Shown here one piece after another: positions 43,202 through 52,077 of a stretch of 64,000 nt of DNA. The notes beneath the pieces were generated by a model. That model did no database searches. It was not told where the DNA came from and was given only the letters and a program-made list of their open reading frames with translations. The stretch comes from Pseudomonas sessilinigenes. GTDB lineage: Bacteria > Pseudomonadota > Gammaproteobacteria > Pseudomonadales > Pseudomonadaceae. The DNA lies in contig NZ_CP027706.1 of NCBI RefSeq assembly GCF_003850565.1, forward strand, positions 2,728,001 through 2,792,000. The letters run 5' to 3'. The stretch's first letter is position 1; every line of letters begins with the position of its first letter. Both the position numbers and the translations under genes were made by a program.

Positions 43202-43494
43202 CGCGGGCGCGGGCCGAGCGGGATTCACCAGGGGTGAGGCGATAAGCCGCTTTGACGGGCCGATCGGCACCTGCGAAAAAACCGCAGGACCAGGGAGAGG
43301 GCCGGGCCAGACGCTTTGCGACAAAAACGGACAAGATTGCCGCAACGCAGGTGCCATTCCTCCGCTGAGTCTATGCAGCGTCCTTGGAATCCCGGACAAT
43401 CGCGCCCCCTCTGTTTGCTCGGGGGTTTGTCTGTCGGGTATTCCGGCGCGCTCCGAGCCAACGGCAAACGACCGGAATGTGGAGATCCCACCGG
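43202..43494. other. Upstream region of the serine/threonine-type transporter
   Basis: About 290 bp between the Thr-leader promoter and the transporter ATG. It contains a CCCCC(11 nt)GGGGG-TTTGTC stem-loop near 43402-43430 on the plus strand that could influence transporter expression. No gene is called. Confidence 0.4.
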
Positions 43495-44775
43495 ATGAAT
43501 GATCAGGCCAACAGCGTTGATCAACGCTTTGAAACGGCGGCCCCAGCGACCCTGACCAGCTGGAACCGCCAAGACACCACTTGGATGCTGGGCCTGTTCG
43601 GCACCGCCATTGGTGCCGGTACCCTGTTTCTGCCCATCAACGCTGGCCTCGGTGGCTTCTGGCCGCTGCTGATCCTGGCGCTGCTGGCCTTCCCCATGAC
43701 CTTCTACGCGCACCGCGGCCTGACCCGCTTCGTGCTCTCCGGGCGTGAGGGCGCCGACATCACCGAGGTGGTGGAGGAACATTTCGGGATCAAGGCCGGG
43801 GCCCTGATCACCTTGCTCTACTTCTTCGCCATCTTCCCCATCCTGCTCATTTACAGCGTGGCCCTGACCAATACCGTCGGCAGCTTCATGGAACACCAGC
43901 TGCACATCGCGCCGCCACCACGGGCGATCCTGTCCCTGGTGCTGATCCTCGGCCTGCTGGCGGTGGTGCGCTGTGGCGAGCAGGTGATCGTCAAGGCCAT
44001 GAGCCTGATGGTCTACCCGTTCATCGTCGCCTTGCTGTTCCTGGCGGTGTTCCTGATCCCGCACTGGAACGGCGGCATCCTCGCCACCGCCGGCGACATC
44101 CCGGCGCCATCGGCCTTCCTGCACACCCTGTGGCTGGCGATTCCGGTGATGGTGTTCTCGTTCAACCACTCGCCGATCATCTCGGCCTTCGCGGTTGACC
44201 AGAAGCGTCGCTACGGCCAGCACGCCGAGCAGCGCAGCTCGCAGATCCTGTCCCGCGCCCACCTGCTGATGGTGGTCATGGTGCTGTTCTTCGTCTTCAG
44301 CTGCGTGCTGACCCTGTCGCCGGAACAACTGGCCGAAGCCAAGGCGCAGAACCTGTCGATCCTGTCCTACCTGGCCAACCACTTCAGCAACCCGACCATC
44401 GCGTTCGCCGCGCCGCTGATTGCCTTCGTGGCCATTGCCAAGTCGTTCCTGGGCCACTACATCGGTGCCAGCGAAGGCCTCAAGGGCTTGATCGTCAAGA
44501 GCGGCCGACTCCCGGGCGCCAAGACCCTGGACCGGGTGACCGCGGCCTTCATGCTGGTGATCTGCTGGGCCGTGGCGACCTTGAACCCGAGCATCCTGGG
44601 CATGATCGAGACCCTGGGTGGCCCGGTGATCGCGGCCATCCTGTTCCTGATGCCGATGTACGCCATCCGCAAGGTGCCGGCCATGGCCCGCTACCGTGGC
44701 CAGGCGTCCAATGTGTTCGTGACCCTGGTAGGCCTGGTGGCCATCACCGCGCTGGTGTACTCGCTGGCTTCCTGA
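43495..44775 (+). CDS. Serine/threonine transporter of the HAAAP (SdaC/TdcC) family
   Basis: 426 residues, about 11 membrane helices. The first helix (WMLGLFGTAIGAGTLFLPINAG) has the conserved GTAIGAGTLFLP signature. The region IPVMVFSFNHSPIISAFAVDQKRRYG near residue 217 is also diagnostic of proton-coupled hydroxy/aromatic amino acid permeases. Inner membrane; serine or threonine uptake is likely. The ATG at 43495 has GGAG 9 bp upstream; the frame opens at 43384 without support. It is divergent from the Thr-attenuated hydrolase gene, giving a local threonine theme. Confidence 0.9.
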   Translation: MNDQANSVDQRFETAAPATLTSWNRQDTTWMLGLFGTAIGAGTLFLPINAGLGGFWPLLILALLAFPMTFYAHRGLTRFVLSGREGADITEVVEEHFGIKAGALITLLYFFAIFPILLIYSVALTNTVGSFMEHQLHIAPPPRAILSLVLILGLLAVVRCGEQVIVKAMSLMVYPFIVALLFLAVFLIPHWNGGILATAGDIPAPSAFLHTLWLAIPVMVFSFNHSPIISAFAVDQKRRYGQHAEQRSSQILSRAHLLMVVMVLFFVFSCVLTLSPEQLAEAKAQNLSILSYLANHFSNPTIAFAAPLIAFVAIAKSFLGHYIGASEGLKGLIVKSGRLPGAKTLDRVTAAFMLVICWAVATLNPSILGMIETLGGPVIAAILFLMPMYAIRKVPAMARYRGQASNVFVTLVGLVAITALVYSLAS

Positions 44776-44812
44776 GGCCGGGCTGGCCTGGCGCCAGGCA
44801 ATAGTTGAAACC

Positions 44813-44846
44813 AACGCCGCCGATGCTGCCCAGCACCGGCGGCGTT
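44813..44846 (+). terminator. Stem-loop after the HAAAP transporter gene
   Basis: AACGCCGCC - 16-nt loop - GGCGGCGTT followed by GTCGTT. The stem is 9 bp, but the T tract is poor. Located 38 bp after the transporter stop. Confidence 0.5.
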
Positions 44847-44949
44847 GTCGTTCAGGGGCCTGCCGAGCCTGAAGGCAGGCGGGTGGATGGAGAGGGCAAG
44901 CGTCGGGCGATTAGCGTCTAAGCTGATGATTTTTGCCTGGAGTCATTTC

Positions 44950-45567
44950 ATGGCCCGTGCCCACCCGCAGTTGATCCGCGCCCGGCTGGACAGCCTGCAC
45001 CCCACCCAACTCTCCGTCGGCCTGGCCGAAGTCCAGGCCAAGCGCGAGCAATGGCAACAGCTCAAGCGCAAGGCCCGGGCGGCAGCCCTGGACGACCACT
45101 GGTTTCCCTGTGTACTCGGTCCCCGGCAGCGCTACTACATCGTCGATCACCATCACTTTGGCCTGGCCCTGCTGCAAGAGGAGGTCAAGGAGGTGCCATT
45201 GCTGGTGCTCAAGGACCTGTCCTTTGTCGAGCCGGGCAGTTTCTGGGAGGTGATGGGTTTCAACCAGTGGGCCCATCCCTACGATGCCCAGGGCGTTCGC
45301 CGCTCCTTCGAGCGTATCCCGGGGCGCATTCTCGATCTGCAGGATGACCCCTACCGCAGCCTGGCCGGGTTGCTGCGCCGCGCCGGTGGCTTTGCCAAGG
45401 ACGCCACGCCCTTCAGTGAGTTCCTCTGGGCGGATTTCTTTCGCCGGCGGATCGCCATCGAGGCGCTGGGCAAGCTGGGCGCCAAGGTCCAGGCCCGGGC
45501 CATGAAGCTGGCGCGCAGCCAGGACGCTCGTTACTTGCCGGGATGGGTGGGCCAGATTGTCGACTGA
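44950..45567 (+). CDS. ParB-like (ParBc_2) family protein
   Basis: 205 residues. The core reads LDSLHPTQLSVGLAEVQAKREQWQQL...WFPCVLGPRQRYYIVDHHHFGLALLQEEVKEVPLLVLKDLS, matching the putative ParB-like nuclease group (ParB/Srx fold) rather than plasmid-partition ParB. There is no HTH domain as in chromosomal ParB. Cytoplasmic; function unknown. The ATG at 44950 has GGAG 8 bp upstream. The gene overlaps the SulP gene by 11 bp. Confidence 0.8.
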   Translation: MARAHPQLIRARLDSLHPTQLSVGLAEVQAKREQWQQLKRKARAAALDDHWFPCVLGPRQRYYIVDHHHFGLALLQEEVKEVPLLVLKDLSFVEPGSFWEVMGFNQWAHPYDAQGVRRSFERIPGRILDLQDDPYRSLAGLLRRAGGFAKDATPFSEFLWADFFRRRIAIEALGKLGAKVQARAMKLARSQDARYLPGWVGQIVD

Positions 45568-47269
45568 TCGAGGGCAGGGACCTGCCACTGCGCTCCCCAC
45601 ACGAGCACGGGATCTGCTGGCCGGACTGTCCATCGCCGGGCTGTTGTTGCCGGAGGCGGTGGCCTATTCGAGCATCGCCGCCTTGCCGCCCCAGGCCGGG
45701 GTCATCGCCCTGTTCGCCGGCTTGCTGTGCTATGGCCTGCTGGGCAGCAGCCGTTTCGCCATCGTGTCGGCGACCTCGTCATCGGCGGCGGTACTGGCCG
45801 CCGCGACCCTGTCGCTGTCGGATGGTGATGGGCAGTTGCGCCTGGGCCTGGCCTTTGCCCTGGTGCTGCTCACGGGGGCGTTCTTTGTCCTGGCCGGAGT
45901 GTTCCGCCTCGGTGGCGTCACGGCCTTCATCGCCAAGCCGGTGCTGCGTGGCTTCGCCTTCGGCCTGGCGCTGACCATCATCCTCAAGCAGTTCGCCACG
46001 GTGGTCGGGGTGCACCTGAGCACCGGCAACCTGGTGCGCTTTTTACCGCAGTTGCTGGAGCAGTGGCCGCACTGGAACTGGGCCGGTGCCGCCGTGGCGG
46101 CCGCGGCTCTGCTGGTGCTGGCGATCTGTTCGCGGATCCCCTATGTGCCCGGTGGGTTGGTGGCCGTGGTCATTGGCATCGTCGCCGGGCGATGGCTGGA
46201 CCTGCCGGCCCATGGGGTGGCGCTGATTGGCGTCATCGAGCTCAAGCTGGAGGTACCGAGCTTGCCGGACCTGCCGTTTGCCGATTGGATGCGCCTGGGG
46301 GAGCTGGCGTTCGCCCTGGTGATGATCCTGTATGCCGAGTCCTATGGCTCCATCAGCTCCCTGGCGCTCAAGCATGGCGATCGGGTGTCGTCCAACCGCG
46401 ACCTGCTGGCCCTGGGGGTATCCAACCTGGTGTCCGGGCTGTTCCACGGCATGCCGGCCGGTGCCGGTTACTCGGCCAGCTCCGCCAACGAGGCGGCTGG
46501 AGCCGGTTCGCGCCTGGCGGGGCTGACCGCCGCGGCGGTGATGCTGTTGATCGTGCTGACAGTGTTGCCCTACATCGCCCTGACTCCGGAGCCGGTGCTG
46601 GCGGCGATCGTCATGTATGCCCTGGGCCATGGGCTGAGCCTGCAACCCTTGGGGCGCTACTTTATCTGGCGCCGGGATCGCCTGCTGGTGATCTGCGCGG
46701 TGGCCGCGGTGCTGGTGCTGGGGGTGCTCGATGGCCTGCTACTGTCGGTGGGGGTGAGCATCCTGCTGATGTTGCGCCAGATGTCGTCGGCGCAAATCCA
46801 GATCCTCGGCCAGTTGGGCAGCGGCCACGACTTTGTCGACCTGAGCCGTCATCCCCAGGCGCGGCAGGTGCCCGGGGTACTGATCCTGCGTCCGGGAGAG
46901 GCGCTGTTCTTCGCCAATGCCGAGCGCATCCTGGGGGGCGCGCTGCACTTGATCCGCCATGTCGAGGCACCGATCCACAGCATCATCCTCAGCCTCGAGG
47001 AGTCGCCGAACCTGGACGGCACCAGCATCGAGGCCCTGGACGAGTTCTTCCGCCAGGTCAGCCAGGAGGGCAAGCACCTGGCCCTGGCCCGGCTCAAGCA
47101 CGACGTCAACCAGGCCCTGGTGGCGCTGCCGTCGAGCCGTCAGTACCAGGTGTTGCTCAGCGGTACCAGCGTCGACGATACCCTCCAGGAGGGGCGGCGG
47201 GGCGGGCGCGAGCCGGCGACTGGCGAGCATGCCGATCATCAGGCACCGGGCTCCGGCCCGCGGCGGTAG
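45557..47269 (+). CDS. SulP-family anion transporter with STAS domain
   Basis: 570 residues. The SulP core has about 12 helices, opening with LLAGLSIAGLLLPEAVAYSSIAALPPQAGVIALFAGLLCYGLLGSSR and including the GMPAGAGYSASSANEAAGA loop near residue 300. A C-terminal STAS domain (VPGVLILRPGEALFFANAERI, IILSLEESPNLDGTSIEALDEF) lies near residues 440-540. Likely uptake of sulfate, bicarbonate or a dicarboxylate with H+ or Na+. The only start before the first helix is TTG 45557, inside the end of the ParB-like gene, so translation is probably coupled. The C-terminus after residue 550 is charged and poorly conserved. Confidence 0.88.
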   Translation: MSTDRGQGPATALPTRARDLLAGLSIAGLLLPEAVAYSSIAALPPQAGVIALFAGLLCYGLLGSSRFAIVSATSSSAAVLAAATLSLSDGDGQLRLGLAFALVLLTGAFFVLAGVFRLGGVTAFIAKPVLRGFAFGLALTIILKQFATVVGVHLSTGNLVRFLPQLLEQWPHWNWAGAAVAAAALLVLAICSRIPYVPGGLVAVVIGIVAGRWLDLPAHGVALIGVIELKLEVPSLPDLPFADWMRLGELAFALVMILYAESYGSISSLALKHGDRVSSNRDLLALGVSNLVSGLFHGMPAGAGYSASSANEAAGAGSRLAGLTAAAVMLLIVLTVLPYIALTPEPVLAAIVMYALGHGLSLQPLGRYFIWRRDRLLVICAVAAVLVLGVLDGLLLSVGVSILLMLRQMSSAQIQILGQLGSGHDFVDLSRHPQARQVPGVLILRPGEALFFANAERILGGALHLIRHVEAPIHSIILSLEESPNLDGTSIEALDEFFRQVSQEGKHLALARLKHDVNQALVALPSSRQYQVLLSGTSVDDTLQEGRRGGREPATGEHADHQAPGSGPRR

Positions 47270-47273
47270 AGGG

Positions 47274-48566
47274 CTAGAACCGCTCCAGCCGATAAGGCCT
47301 CGGATCGACAATGGGCCGGGTGGCGCAGATCAGGTCGGCGGCGAGCTGCCCGGCTGCTGGCGCAGTACCGAAGCCGTGGCCCGAGAAACCGCTGGCCAGT
47401 GTCAGGCCGGGGATCTTCGCGACAGGGCCGATCACCGGCAGCGAGTCGGGGGTGACATCGAGCGCGCCGCTCCAGGCTTGCTTCACCACGGCGTCCTTGA
47501 ACATCGGCCAGGCCGTGGCCAGGTTGCGCAGCGCTTCGGCGTTCACCCTGGGGTCGGCAGGTGGGTCCAGGGTCCGTACCCGTTCGAAAGGCGATACCTG
47601 GTCGGCTCGCCAGCGTCGTCCCAGGAGGAGATCGTCGAACAGCTCGCGGCCGATGGACGGTTGCAGGTTTTGCCATTGTCCGCGCAGCGCACCCAGGTAG
47701 CGTCGCCCTAGCAACAGGCTGTCGAGCGTCAACGGTGCGTTCAGGACGCCGCGATGGCTGATGGTGAAGCCACCGTCCAGGCGTTTGCGAAACGAGAAGT
47801 CCGGGGCGCCCACGGTGATATCACAGGGGCCTTGCACAGGCGCGGTGCGCAGGATCGACGCCACCAGGGGCAAGGTCGGCAGGTCGATGCCCTGGTTGCC
47901 CAGAAAACGTCGCGACCACAGGCCGCCCGCCAGCAGCACCTGTTCGCAGCGGATCTCGCCGCGTTCGCTGACGACCCCGGCGATCCTGCCGGCGGCCAGC
48001 GACAGGGTCCGTACCGCACAGTGCTCGACGATCACGGCGCCCTTTGCCATGGCTGCACGGGCGATCGCGCTGGCCGCCAGGGTCGGTTCGGCGCGTCCGT
48101 CCGAAGGTGTGTAAAGGCCGCCTGCCCAGTGGCCTCTGCCGCCTGGCGCCAGGAGCCCGATACGCAGAGCACTGATCTGGCGCGAGTCCAACGCCAGGTC
48201 TTGTACCGAGTCGAGCCAGTCTTGGTGCACGGCCAATTCGGATTCGTTGCGGGCCAGGTACAGGATGCCGGCGCGGCGGTAGCCGACATCGGCACCGACA
48301 CGGGCCGCCAGGCCGTTCCATAGTGGATCGGCGGCCATGGCCAGCGGGACATCTGGCGCCGAGCGGCTCATCTTGCGAATCCAGCCCTGGTTGCGCGAGG
48401 ACTGTTCGCCAGCGATCCGGCCTTTTTCCAGCACGACCACGGGCGTGCCGCGTTCGGCCAGGACCAGGGCGGCGACCAGGCCAATGATGCCGCCGCCTAT
48501 GACCACCACGGTGGTCGCTTCGGGTAGGTCCAGCGAGGTCTGGACTGGAGTGATCAGGGGAGCCAC
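47274..48566 (-). CDS. FAD-dependent amine/amino-acid oxidoreductase (DadA/OoxB-like)
   Basis: 430 residues of the DAO family: FAD motif VVVIGGGIIGLVAALVLAERGTPVVVLEKG near residue 20, and the C-terminal GLTLASGFSGHGFGTAPAAGQLAADLI flavin motif near residue 395. Homologues are D-amino acid dehydrogenases, opine oxidases and sarcosine/amine oxidases. It lies 53 bp downstream of the ornithine-cyclodeaminase-family gene on the same strand, a combination found in amine oxidase systems (tyramine oxidase subunit B is an annotation I recall for the partner). Substrate unproven. It converges closely on the SulP gene (4 bp). Confidence 0.87.
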   Translation of the reverse strand: MAPLITPVQTSLDLPEATTVVVIGGGIIGLVAALVLAERGTPVVVLEKGRIAGEQSSRNQGWIRKMSRSAPDVPLAMAADPLWNGLAARVGADVGYRRAGILYLARNESELAVHQDWLDSVQDLALDSRQISALRIGLLAPGGRGHWAGGLYTPSDGRAEPTLAASAIARAAMAKGAVIVEHCAVRTLSLAAGRIAGVVSERGEIRCEQVLLAGGLWSRRFLGNQGIDLPTLPLVASILRTAPVQGPCDITVGAPDFSFRKRLDGGFTISHRGVLNAPLTLDSLLLGRRYLGALRGQWQNLQPSIGRELFDDLLLGRRWRADQVSPFERVRTLDPPADPRVNAEALRNLATAWPMFKDAVVKQAWSGALDVTPDSLPVIGPVAKIPGLTLASGFSGHGFGTAPAAGQLAADLICATRPIVDPRPYRLERF

Positions 48567-48619
48567 GGCTCGTCTCCTTCAGCTTGGATATCACCCGGGC
48601 CGCTGCTCGCGACCCGGTC

Positions 48620-49759
48620 TCAGCGCAGGGCGGGCTGTTCCCACAGGTTGAGCCTGACGCCGATCCCGCGCTCCAGGGCATTGCGATAGACCACCGTGCC
48701 CCAGGCCACGTCTTCTACGGGCATGCCGCCCACCGACAGCATGATGATGTCGTCCTCGGAGCGTCGGCCAGGCGCCTGGCCAGCGACAATCGCACCCAGG
48801 TCCTCGAGCTGCTCGCGTTGCATCCCGCCTGTGGCGAGCAGGTCCATGAAGCGCATGCCGATCATCGGGACAGTGGCGTGGGAAGGCTTGGGCACTTCGT
48901 CATACCAGGCTTCGTAGAGCGCGGTGTGGTCCAGCACCTTGCGAATGTCCGCGGCCTCCATGGCCTGGTCCATGTTGCAGGTGGCCGGCATCGACAGGAA
49001 GGTTCCGGGCCTTAGCCACTCGCGCCGGACCGTGGGGTAGGTCGAAGGGTCGCTGACCACGCCGGAAGCGCAGAAGGTCACGATGTCGCTGTCGCGTACC
49101 AGCGCTTCCAGGCTGTCGACCACCTGCACTCGGGTGATCTGCGGGAAGGTCTCGGCGACCCAGACCAGGAAGGCCTGGAGGTTGTGCTGGCCGCGCCCCT
49201 TGATCTTCACCGTGTCGATCTGAGGGCATACCGCCATGAAAGCGGCCAGCGAGGTCCGGGCCATGACGCCCGGGCCGAGGATCCCGACTACCCGGGAGTC
49301 CTGGCGCGCCAAGTGCCGGGCACCAACCCCGGCCACGGCACCTGTTCGGTAAGCCGACAACAGGTTGGCCGACATGAAGGCCAGCGGAGCGGCGGTATCG
49401 GCGTCATTGAGCATGAACATCAGGATCGAGCGGGGCAGGCCCTTGTCGCGGTTCTCGGCATTGGAGCCGTAGCATTTCATGCCGACCATGCGAAAACGCC
49501 CTCCCAGATAGGCCGGCATCGCCATGTAGCGGCGGTCGGCGGTGGGCTTGGGCATATCGGGAAAGGGCGAGTTCTCGGGGAACACCATCAGTGCACCATG
49601 GGAGCTATTGTTGGCGCCCGCCATGCGGTAGTCGTTGTGATAGAGCAGGCCGAACACTTCTTCGATGGTGTCCACGCAGCTGGGCATGTCGGTCACACCG
49701 GCCCGGACCATGTCCGGTTCGGACAGATAAACAAAGTCGATCTTCGTCGAGGCGTTCAT
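48620..49759 (-). CDS. Ornithine cyclodeaminase / mu-crystallin family protein
   Basis: 379 residues. NAD-binding core SRVVGILGPGVMARTSLAAFMAVCPQIDTVKIKGRG near residues 153-190; MVGMKCYGSNAENRDKGLPRSILMFML near 92, and LSAYRTGAVAGVGARHLA near 133 are family signatures with the conserved Lys and Arg. The family includes deaminases, imine reductases and proteins annotated as tyramine oxidase subunit B. With the downstream flavoprotein it could process an amine or imine. The mRNA leader contains an (AAC)11 tract about 20 nt before the ATG, with AAGGATGTGAG as ribosome-binding site. Confidence 0.87.
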   Translation of the reverse strand: MNASTKIDFVYLSEPDMVRAGVTDMPSCVDTIEEVFGLLYHNDYRMAGANNSSHGALMVFPENSPFPDMPKPTADRRYMAMPAYLGGRFRMVGMKCYGSNAENRDKGLPRSILMFMLNDADTAAPLAFMSANLLSAYRTGAVAGVGARHLARQDSRVVGILGPGVMARTSLAAFMAVCPQIDTVKIKGRGQHNLQAFLVWVAETFPQITRVQVVDSLEALVRDSDIVTFCASGVVSDPSTYPTVRREWLRPGTFLSMPATCNMDQAMEAADIRKVLDHTALYEAWYDEVPKPSHATVPMIGMRFMDLLATGGMQREQLEDLGAIVAGQAPGRRSEDDIIMLSVGGMPVEDVAWGTVVYRNALERGIGVRLNLWEQPALR

Positions 49760-49778
49760 CTCTCACATCCTTTCAGGC

Positions 49779-49811
<33 letters not shown>

Positions 49812-49846
49812 GGGCGGATCTTGCCGTGGGCCAGAACCGCGGTAAA

Positions 49847-49879
49847 TTGCAAAACCGGATGCAGAATTTGCAGAATCGG
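49847..49879. promoter_or_regulatory. Probable AraC-family operator (direct repeats, 21-bp period)
   Basis: TTGCAAAACCGG (49847-49858) and TTGCAGAATCGG (49868-49879) agree at 10 of 12 positions, in the same orientation, starting 21 bp apart. Two-turn spacing is the usual layout for AraC-family proteins. Located between the divergent amine-oxidation operon and the AraC-family gene. Confidence 0.6.
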
Positions 49880-50015
49880 CCAACACGCTATTCGGCTCTG
49901 GCGGCCTGTGGGAAAGAGCGGAAACTGATGTCCCTGCGCCGTGTACTGGTAGGGGCCAGGCCGATAGGAGGGCGCGATCGACTAACGCCAGGATGGCCTG
50001 CGAGGGGTGATGCGT

Positions 50016-51083
50016 ATGAAGGAACTGCTTGAGGTAACTCATGAGTGCCGTCCGGATACCGGTGAACCGGCGACGACCCGTACCCTGTACCTGATCACGC
50101 TGCTCAAGGCCCTGGCCAATGTGGGCAGGCGGCTGGATTCGTTGTTACGTGAGCACGGCCTCTACCGATCCCAGGCTGCGACGCCCTATGAGCGCATAGC
50201 ACTGGGGCGCTATGTGTCGTTGCTCGAGCAGGCGGCGCAAAGGTTCGACCGGCCTTTTCTCGGCCTGGACATGGGAACGCAGTTCGGGCTCGAGGAACTG
50301 GGGCCTTTTCATGCTTTGTTCAAGGCCTGCGCCAACCTGCACGATGCCCTGGACTACGTCATTAAGTTCCAGATGCGCTGGCAGACCCACTCGTTGCTGG
50401 AGCTGGCTTGCGGCCCGCAAACGAGCGTCCTGAGCTATCGGATCCAGGACCCGGGTATCTGGCCGCGCCGCCAGGATGCGGAATTCACCCTGTCCGGGAT
50501 CGCAGGCTTGATCAAGCAGTTGCTGACGACACAATGGGCGCCGGTGCAGGTGCATTTCGAGCACTCGATAGCCGGCAAGAAGCAGCACCTGGAGCGTTTT
50601 TTCAAGGCGCCGGTGCGCGGCCACCAGGGCGCCAACCAATTGGTGTTGCTCAACAGCGACCTCGAACGCCCGTTCTCCCGTGCCGCAGGCGGGCAGGATA
50701 TCGGGCTCAAACGCGTCCTGGAACGCCACCTGCTGGACTTGCTGGGCCCAGAAAACACCACGACCAGGGGGCTGGCCATGCAAGCCCGCGAACTGATCGC
50801 CCGCCGGCTGGGATGTGCCTCGGTGGATTGCGATTCGATTGCCGCCGCGCTGGACCTTTCCTCACGGTCCTTGCGCAGGCGCCTGGTCGAAGAGGGGAGC
50901 TCCTTTCGCAGCCTGTTAAAGGAGGTGCGCCAGGCGAAGGCGCAAAACCTGCTCCAGGCTTGCGACATGCCGCTTTCGGCAGTGGCCCAGGACCTGGGCT
51001 ATTCCGACCAGGCGACATTCTCCCGGGCGTTCAAGGCGTGGACCCGGGTCTCGCCGCGACGCTATACCAAGAGCCACGGCTAG
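50016..51083 (+). CDS. AraC-family transcriptional regulator
   Basis: 355 residues. The N-terminal half matches the arabinose-binding-like domain of OruR/ArgR-like AraC proteins (LLKALANVGRRLDSLLREHGL, ERIALGRYVSLLEQAAQRFDRPFLGLDMG). The C-terminal HTH pair lies near residues 265-350 (SIAAALDLSSRSLRRRLVEEGSSFRSLLKEVRQAKAQNLLQACDMPLSAVAQDLGYSDQATFSRAFKAWTRVSPRRY). It is divergent from the amine-oxidase pair and probably activates it. GTG 50007 and ATG 50010 also open the frame, but AGGGG is 8 bp before ATG 50016. Confidence 0.9.
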   Translation: MKELLEVTHECRPDTGEPATTRTLYLITLLKALANVGRRLDSLLREHGLYRSQAATPYERIALGRYVSLLEQAAQRFDRPFLGLDMGTQFGLEELGPFHALFKACANLHDALDYVIKFQMRWQTHSLLELACGPQTSVLSYRIQDPGIWPRRQDAEFTLSGIAGLIKQLLTTQWAPVQVHFEHSIAGKKQHLERFFKAPVRGHQGANQLVLLNSDLERPFSRAAGGQDIGLKRVLERHLLDLLGPENTTTRGLAMQARELIARRLGCASVDCDSIAAALDLSSRSLRRRLVEEGSSFRSLLKEVRQAKAQNLLQACDMPLSAVAQDLGYSDQATFSRAFKAWTRVSPRRYTKSHG

Positions 51084-51218
51084 CTTGTGCTGGCCGATGT
51101 TGCCGAGATCGTTGATAACGCAAGTTGAGTGCATTCACTGGAGGGCGCCCGAAGTTACAATGCACCACTCTGAGAGGCTGCCAGGCAGCATCACACAATG
51201 GTGTTCAAGGAGAGTGCA

Positions 51219-51839
51219 TTGGCCCGTGTCAAGAGTGGTGAGGTAAGGCAGGCAATCCTGGATTCGGCGGCGAAACAAATCGCTATGAGCAGCTACATGG
51301 ATACCACCGTCGCCAAAATTGCCAAAGGCGCGGGTATCGTCCCCTCTAACGTCTACATCTATTTTGACTCGAAGCTGCAAATCTACCTGGAGATCTACGG
51401 GCAGTGGCTGCAGGAGCAAATGGAGATGCTCGATAGCCGAGTGGCTCGAGCCAGGACGCCACGGACCAGGGTCCAGAGACTGGTTCACGGCTTGCTGGTG
51501 GACATCGTTGATGATGCTACCGGCTACACGTCGGCGTTGATGGAAGGCTTGGCCGTGGTGCAGGCCAAGGACCATTATTCCCCTGATCTCCTGCTTTGGA
51601 CCGAGGCAAGAATCATCCAGATTATCAGCACTTCGCTCGATGGCTACGATAGCGACGACCCTCGCCTGCGTGCCGCAGTCCATCTGCTGATGCTGACCTT
51701 CGATGGCATGGCCATGCGAATGAAGGCGTTGCGCTCTTTCAACCAGCACGACCCGGTCATGCCTGAAGTCGAGAGGGCAATGGTGGATCTGCTATTGAGT
51801 TGCCGTTGGTCGGGTCGAGCCCCGTCCCAAAAAAAATAA
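51219..51839 (+). CDS. TetR/AcrR-family regulator
   Basis: 206 residues. The N-terminal TetR helix-turn-helix reads VRQAILDSAAKQIAMSSYMDTTVAKIAKGAGIVPSNVYIYFDSKLQIYLEIY; the ligand-binding half is not recognisable beyond the fold. The frame starts at ATG 51198 without a ribosome-binding site, whereas AAGGAG (51207-51212) lies 6 bp before a TTG at 51219, so TTG is chosen. TACAAT near 51156 looks like a -10 element. It is followed by the Rieske oxygenase operon on the same strand and probably regulates it. Confidence 0.85.
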   Translation: MARVKSGEVRQAILDSAAKQIAMSSYMDTTVAKIAKGAGIVPSNVYIYFDSKLQIYLEIYGQWLQEQMEMLDSRVARARTPRTRVQRLVHGLLVDIVDDATGYTSALMEGLAVVQAKDHYSPDLLLWTEARIIQIISTSLDGYDSDDPRLRAAVHLLMLTFDGMAMRMKALRSFNQHDPVMPEVERAMVDLLLSCRWSGRAPSQKK

Positions 51840-52077
51840 TCTTCGTCAAAACCCTCGGCTTGACACCTGGGCGCGCGGTGGTGATCTGTGCCTGGCAAAA
51901 AAATCTTGTGCGTCAAAAAAGAACGTGATTCTCTTATTTCAGTATAAAAACACCAGATTACATGGGCTGCAGGCCATCGAGCGGTAGATCTTCCGCCATT
52001 GATATCCTGGTTTGCATCCTCCGGACAGGTCTCGTAGTTCACACACCGAGAGCACACTGGCGAAGGGAGGGGGTCAC
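51840..52077. promoter_or_regulatory. AT-rich promoter region of the Rieske oxygenase operon
   Basis: 238 bp, much more AT-rich than the surroundings, with TATAAA at about 51944 (-10-like). The word CGTCAAAA occurs twice (near 51845 and 51911) and could be part of a TetR-type site. No ORF. Confidence 0.5.

Noticed and set aside
51885..51915. Possible sigma-54 promoter before the Rieske operon (CTGGCAAAAAAATCTTGTGC)
   Set aside because: The GG to GC spacing is wrong for sigma-54.
52012..52077. Upstream in-frame extension of the Rieske oxygenase
   Set aside because: GGGAGGGGG directly before ATG 52078 and family length favour the shorter form.
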